This document shows positions 59,251 to 64,000 of a stretch of 64,000 nt of DNA, piece by piece. Every line of letters begins with the position of its first letter. Position 1 is the stretch's first letter. This DNA is from Laburnicola sp. R22_1 (lineage: Eukaryota; Ascomycota; Dothideomycetes; Pleosporales; Didymosphaeriaceae): contig JACONQ010000010.1 in the NCBI GenBank assembly GCA_014281115.1, positions 2,542,001 through 2,606,000 on the forward strand. Direction: 5' to 3'. The notes under the pieces are model-generated. The model had not been told where the DNA came from. It saw nothing but the letters and a program-made list of their open reading frames with translations, and did no database searches. The position numbers and the translations under genes were made by a program.

Positions 59251-60602
59251 ATGGCTTCTCCTCCTCAGCGTCCGAAGATACTGTCGACCGGCATCTCTCG
59301 ACTCGCCGTCAATGCTGTCGTCGTCACAACAGTTTTCACCTTCTTGGCTATATTGTTGTCTTTCTTTCGTTTCCATGTACGAGGGCGATCAGCTATGGGG
59401 AAGGATGACTACATCCTCATGGTTGTGGTTCTCTTCCTGATCCTTCAGATGATTGGAGCCTATCTGCGTACGTGGTCCTGAAACTACACGCGCACGCCTT
59501 CAACCCAAAGATCTACTGCTGATGTCTATACAGTCGCGTTTCTAGGTGGACAAGGATGGGGCGTTGAAGACCTCGCATTACATCCAGAGCGGGTCACTTG
59601 GCTGCTGAAGGCACGTTTATCATGCGAGTCTAACAACGTAGTCTAACGATACAGCGTAGATGATCTACTGGCCCGAGCACGGTTACACAATCGTCGTTGT
59701 CCTGATCAAGACGTCCATTCTCTTCTCGTACCTTCGCATCTTCGGCCATCTCAAGACGACAAAGATGTACATTTACATTCTCCTGGGTCTGTCCTGGGGC
59801 TGGGGAATTGGAGTCTTCCTGGTCGGCGTTTTCCAATGCACGCCGATCAAGAAAGCCTGGCATCCAGAGGTGCCGGGTCACTGCATTGAACTGATCCCTT
59901 TCCTATGGGGAAACTCGATCTCCAATTTCATAATTGACTGGCTTATCCTGGCGGTTCCTGTGGCTCCGGTGCTGAAGTTGCAATTGCCCAGGACTCAAAA
60001 GATCTTAGTAGCAATGTCGTTCTTGTGTGGAGCTCTGTAGGTTTGCCGAAACCGTATCATGAGAATCCTGCAGATCGCTAATCCTACGACAGAGCATGCA
60101 TAGCAAGCACAGTTCGCGCTGCAGGCACGGCGTCATTCGACTTCGCGGACATTGGCAGTAAGTCCACTCACTTTGATAAAATTGAGCTCCCACTGACCCG
60201 AACTGTACAGTCTCCGACTACCATGCCGCCATCTGGGTCTATCTTGAGCCACCTCTCGCAACCATATCCTGCTGCCTGCCCTTCCTCGCGCGAATATTCT
60301 CTCGCAAAGTTGTAACAGGTATCCGCAACATGACTACTCGCGCTACAGGCAAAGATGCCTCTCAACAGAGCCAGAGCACCAACAGTACTGGTGGCGTAGG
60401 TAGCCGATACAGAACGCTGCCTGGAGGTGAAGACAATACTCATGCGACAATCTCGGATAAGAACATTCACAAGGTTGTTACCACGACTGTGAATAGTCAA
60501 GGTGCCGAGGACGACGACTATGAAATGGGATTGTTGCCACCAACGGTGACTGCGCCGATGAAGACGAAGCCGAAGGGTCAGAGACCGAACGATATGGTGT
60601 AG
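59251..60602 (+). CDS. Rhodopsin-domain (SAT4-type) integral membrane protein
   Basis: Model: exons 59251-59467, 59534-59610, 59660-60036, 60108-60157, 60211-60602, giving 370 residues. Introns 1, 3 and 4 begin GT and end AG; intron 3 has a CTAAT branch-like site. Intron 2 (59,611-59,659) needs a GC-AG junction (AAG then GCACGT) with CTAAC branch point to keep frame. Seven hydrophobic helices are visible, including VVVTTVFTFLAILLSFF, YILMVVVLFLILQMIGAYL, YTIVVVLIKTSILFSYLRIF and IYILLGLSWGWGIGVFLVGVF. FQCTPIKKAWHP and the DFADIGISDYHAAIW region are hallmarks of this fungal family (PF20684). The cytoplasmic tail (about 105 residues) is Ser/Thr-rich. Family members are plasma-membrane or organelle proteins of mostly unknown role; SAT4-like members sit in metabolite clusters and CFEM-bearing relatives act in signalling. 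Confidence 0.85.
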
Positions 60603-61111
60603 ATTAGTTGTCTTGTATGATGAGTTGTAGTAGACCATAAGCTTAATACATGATATCCTTTTGTATCCTTGACTCTGTAAGTTGTGCTGTGTCCTGATAA
60701 AACGTGTTCTCTCAATTGTAAGAGTTGTATGGTTGTGAAGAGATGTACATAAACAACTAGAGTTCCCTCACTAAAACGGCAGATAAGTGTGGTGCTAGCT
60801 GTATGTATGATTTTTGAGGGATCAACCATTTTAGAGTCGTCTTGGGCTGCTGATATAGCCATACAGGAACTACGCTGCAGCGCTTACTATGTGGTGGCCG
60901 GCAATTTCGATGAACCTCGTCAGGCAGCCCGGAATACACATCGATTCCATCAAGACAATTCTTTGTTGGTATAGGACATTGATTTTCAATTCCTGTCAAG
61001 CACAAAGGGACGTAGCGCAGTATTGGTCTGCTGTAAATAATGCTTGTATTGGTCATAGAACTACAGAGATTGGAAGATTGAACGATCAGCCTGCTGCTGA
61101 TGCGCCAAAAT
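60603..61111. other. Convergent intergenic region
   Basis: Sits between the 3' ends of the rhodopsin-type gene (plus) and the methyltransferase (minus); holds both terminators and 3' UTRs. Short frames here overlap each other on both strands and none has a motif. Confidence 0.5.
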
Positions 61112-62339
61112 TCAAGAAGTTGCCCCAAACCATCCCGAATAATGGAAAACCATGCGGTAGTTCCGGCTACGTATGAACCGGTTTACGCGCAGTATGAACT
61201 TTCCTGGAAATCCGTGAGCGTGTGTCCGAATAGACGGAGGGATGTAAAAGGACGAGAAGGATACATACATGACATAGTAATACTTCCTCTCATCAGTCTT
61301 TACCAAGTCTTCTGCCCCCACTCCTATCACCTTCTCGGCCGCTTCTTCACTCATGAACCCCTTGTTCGTCAAGATGTGCTTCCCAGCCAACGTCAAGAAC
61401 TTCTCCACATTCTGCCGAGCCAGCTGCCCAATCTTCTGCTCCCGCTCATCGTCACCCCAGTTTCCAATCGGCCAGCGGAACGTTTCTTCCTCTACATCTT
61501 CAAATCCCACCTCTTGGAGCCCGGCAACTTGCTTTCCCGTCACACGGTAATCAAGCCCGTCTCGCCGCCAACTGTCGCCAGCCAAATCAACGAACTTGAT
61601 AAGCGCCGACAAATCTGGTGAATCATACGCTTCCTCCGCTGCGCGTAGGGGTTGCGACACATCTATGATCTCGAGCCTGCCGCCCGGTTTCAAATGCTTG
61701 AAGCACTTGGCGCGAAACGCAGGCCAGTCGTGGATGCCAGACGTTACCATGCGCGCATGTATAAAGTCGAATTGGTCGTCTTTGAACAACGTCCACTCCG
61801 GCTCATCGGCGTTGTGCTGGATGTAGCGCACATTGGATGGGGTGTCGTCTTTCTTTGGGGGCAGAACGAGGTCCGTGGCGACGACGTCCGCGTCTGGGAA
61901 CGCCTTTGCGATCGTGTTGGCCCATATGCCTGTACCGGTACCAAGGTCGAGGATCGATTTGATGTTTGGCGAGAGAGGCGTGGTGTGCAGTCTCCCATCG
62001 AAGGTTAGGACCCACATCTGATGCTGGAGGTCTACAAGGAGCGGTGAGTGACATACAGACATTATTGACATTTATTGATTGGATGGTATGGCTATGGTGC
62101 ATTGGGTACTTACCTAGACGATTCTGTTCGGACTGCCGCTAGGGTGAGCAGCTGTGGCTAGACAAGCGCATTGCAACTGTGGAACGTACCGTATCTTCCA
62201 CATCGGCCATGACATAGATGCGATAGACTATGGGAGTATGGGGAGTGTAGTCGTCATCCGTTGAAGGAGGTCCAGGTGGGCCCTCTCTACTTGATTCGTT
62301 GTCCATGTCGGGCTGCGATTTCGAGATGAATGAACCCAT
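61112..62339 (-). CDS. LaeA-like SAM-dependent methyltransferase
   Basis: Minus-strand model: exons 62339-62190, 62138-62114, 62031-61112, giving 364 residues; both introns are GT-AG (51 and 82 nt) and phase-consistent. After splicing the N-terminal part reads EDTRQSEQNRLDLQHQMWVLTFDG, the lead-in seen in LaeA/UMTA-type fungal methyltransferases. SAM-binding motif I is ILDLGTGTGIWA (about residues 85-96), with VVATDLV as the acidic post-I position, then FDFIHARM and LKPGGRLEIIDV. The start at 62,339 gives MGSFIS, which resembles an N-myristoylation signal; a second ATG at 62,306 would remove it. The C-terminus is uncertain: a GT after VMY (about 61,273) and a TTTCCAG near 61,205 could form a last intron, replacing the basic tail with a few residues. 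Relatives methylate small molecules or regulate secondary metabolism. Confidence 0.85.
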
Positions 62340-63017
62340 CAGATTTAAAGTACTATGGACAAAAGCGAATAGGGAAAAACGTGCTGGGTTTTCGTAAACT
62401 TCAAGATGACGTGAAGTGCGCCACAAAGTGCTAGCACCCAGCAGTTGTACAACTTGTACACAACGTTCATGGACCCCAACGAGCCCGTGCCGCATTTGCA
62501 GTCTCACCCATCCACACGGCATTCCCGACCCATAGTGTCCGCGACGCCGCGAATCCTTCGCACGAGTCAGGGTGTTAGTCGCCGTCTTACATGCAGGGCC
62601 GTGGCGCCACGACGGCAACCGTGCCAATAGTGTAGAATCGACAGGGATCGTTCGTATCCGAAGTTCGTACGCGCTTACCGTTGCATCCGGTCGCGGAGCT
62701 CACCTTCGAGGCGGCTTGGGGCTGATGCTGACGGGTTCCCAGCATTCTTGGATTAATTTCGTGGGGGAGCTAATGCGAAATGTGGAAAGCATAAGGCAGG
62801 CTCGAACTATCCTGTCTACTTCCGCAGGCCTACGCCGCAGGCCGGTCGATCGCCCAAGGACCAACAGTATGTAGCGGCAAAGGAGATGCCTAGCTCGGTA
62901 TGCATCTCCGTCTTTCGCGCGTGTCGGCCCTGCGATCTAGTGCAACAGTCGCCATAATCTTTGTAGACGCCGTGACGTGCGGGAAGGCGCGCATTGCAAG
63001 GTTTCCAGCCAGCAAGT
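62340..63017. promoter_or_regulatory. Bidirectional intergenic region, methyltransferase / P450
   Basis: 678 bp between two divergent starts, the usual arrangement for co-regulated cluster genes. Overlapping short frames on both strands have no motifs. No clear TATA box or zinc-cluster site was identified. Confidence 0.4.
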
Positions 63018-64000
63018 ATGGCTTCAGTATGGGTATCGCTCGCAACAGCGTTCGTGTTGTACCAAGCCACCAAGATCCTATACCGCCTGTACTTTCATCC
63101 TCTGGCCAAATTCCCAGGGCCCAAGATCGCCGCAGCGACAAAATGGTACGAGGTTTATTTCGAACTGAGACCTCACCGTCCTAGTAGTTTTTTCCGAGAA
63201 TTGAAGCGGTTGCATGCCATCTACGGTGAGTTCAACGGTCACGTGGCACATCCCGGCAGTACATGTACAATTGGAGAGCTGATTCCAGGCAAGGACCCAT
63301 CGTACGGATCAATCCAGAAGAGTTGCACGTCGATGACTCAACATGGGTCGACGCGCTTTATGTTATGCCGGCGAAGGGAGTTCGCGACAAGTATCCGCCA
63401 GCCGCGCTGATGGCAGGTGCTCCAGGCTCAGGTTTGAAAATCTTCCTGCGACATCGGCAAGTCGCTTGGATTGACTTCATCAGGCTTTGGTACTTCCCTC
63501 CATGAGGTACACCGCAAGCGCCGGGCCTCCATGTCCTCGCTCTTTTCGAAAGCAGCAGCCGCCTCTTCAGCCGACACCATCTACAAAAACTTTTCCAAGA
63601 TGCTTGAAAACATCGACCAACAGATCAAGCGTCAAGGATTTGCTGAGATGCAGGTCAACTGGCTGGCGATGAACTGTGATTCTCTCACTGACACCTTCCT
63701 CAATGAAGGCATGGGCTTGCTCAAGGACGAAGATAAAGCTCAAGCTTGGGCGTCCACAGTCAATGCTGTAGCCACGGGTACGTCCTTTGCTAAACAGTTC
63801 ACTTGGTTTATTCCAATGGCTACCAAGCTTCCCATGTGGATTTTGGAAAGATTGACGCCGGAAATTTCGAGACTCGTCAAATTGAGAAGGGTAAGACTCC
63901 ACTCGTGATGGTAAATCTAGGAAAACGTTTGACTAAGGCTTCTTATGCCAGGACATGTTACAGCAAGCCAGAGAAGCAGTGGCAGTCTCTTCACAGGGCT
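63018..64000 (+). CDS. Cytochrome P450 monooxygenase, 5' part
   Basis: Exons 63018-63225, 63294-63431, 63484-63890 and 63952 onward (cut by the window end), 267 residues present of a usual 500. The start at 63,018 gives a membrane anchor ([22 protein letters not shown]) followed by the hinge [14 protein letters not shown]. Next comes [15 protein letters not shown], then [22 protein letters not shown] (the C-helix H-x-x-R region), [14 protein letters not shown] and [11 protein letters not shown]. All three introns are short and phase-consistent: exon 2 begins after an AAG acceptor at 63,293 so that TAC-G joins GPIVRIN. The wording is that of fungal microsomal P450s of the trichodiene-oxygenase-like kind. 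The I-helix, ExxR and haem Cys lie beyond the window, so catalytic integrity cannot be judged. It is divergent from the methyltransferase. Confidence 0.9.

Noticed and set aside
61100..62102. Several plus- and minus-strand frames inside the methyltransferase
   Set aside because: The minus frame with motif I and correct splice junctions explains the locus; the others are shadows in GC-rich third-position sequence.

Overview
The window looks like a filamentous ascomycete genome, probably a Dothideomycete-like plant-associated or saprobic fungus; the species is inferred, not proven. Two kinds of DNA meet at about 53,858. Bases 1-53,858 are AT-rich, full of TA dinucleotides and poor in CA/TG, and hold only broken transposons. 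Their coding frames are full of TAG/TAA stops where Trp or Gln would be expected, the usual outcome of repeat-induced point mutation (RIP). Bases 53,859-64,000 have balanced composition and ordinary intron-containing genes.

The AT-rich block is a multi-layer nest of mobile elements whose edges can often be placed to the base from target-site duplications (TSDs). From left to right: an LTR element cut by the window edge (E2, 1-1529 plus 7073-8904) carries a second element (E1, 1530-7072) inside it. E2 itself interrupts the integrase gene of a minus-strand Ty3/gypsy relic (E7, 8905 to about 16,200). E7 is further split by a 1.2-kb repeat (family R) and a 1.1-kb repeat (family H). A patch of family R, H and SINE-like insertions follows (16.2-18.4 kb), then a copia-like relic (18.5-22.26 kb) carrying a family H insert and a 706-bp foldback element. 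Next come a Tc1/mariner relic (22.27-24.05 kb), a Fot1/pogo transposon (24.52-26.37 kb) and a long Ty1/copia relic (26.54-34.8 kb) with a family R insert. Element E3 (35,557-50,979) has been split by a pogo copy (36,738-38,608) and by a 10.4-kb chromodomain Ty3/gypsy element, E4 (38,937-49,363). E4 carries a pogo copy (42,734-44,606) and a 196-bp solo LTR (44,950-45,145). The block ends with a copia LTR fragment, a microsatellite, a mariner fragment, a 1.2-kb imperfect palindrome and a last family H relic.

The gene-bearing part starts with a minus-strand HET-domain gene with a ZZ-like zinc finger (54,575-57,191), interrupted by one in-frame stop. It is followed by an alpha/beta hydrolase (minus), a seven-helix rhodopsin-domain (SAT4-type) membrane protein (plus, five exons), a LaeA-like SAM methyltransferase (minus, three exons) and the 5' part of a cytochrome P450 (plus, running off the window). 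The methyltransferase and P450 are divergent from one intergenic region, and with the rhodopsin-type protein could be the edge of a secondary-metabolism locus; this is inference only.

No tRNA, rRNA, CRISPR array or telomere repeat was recognised.
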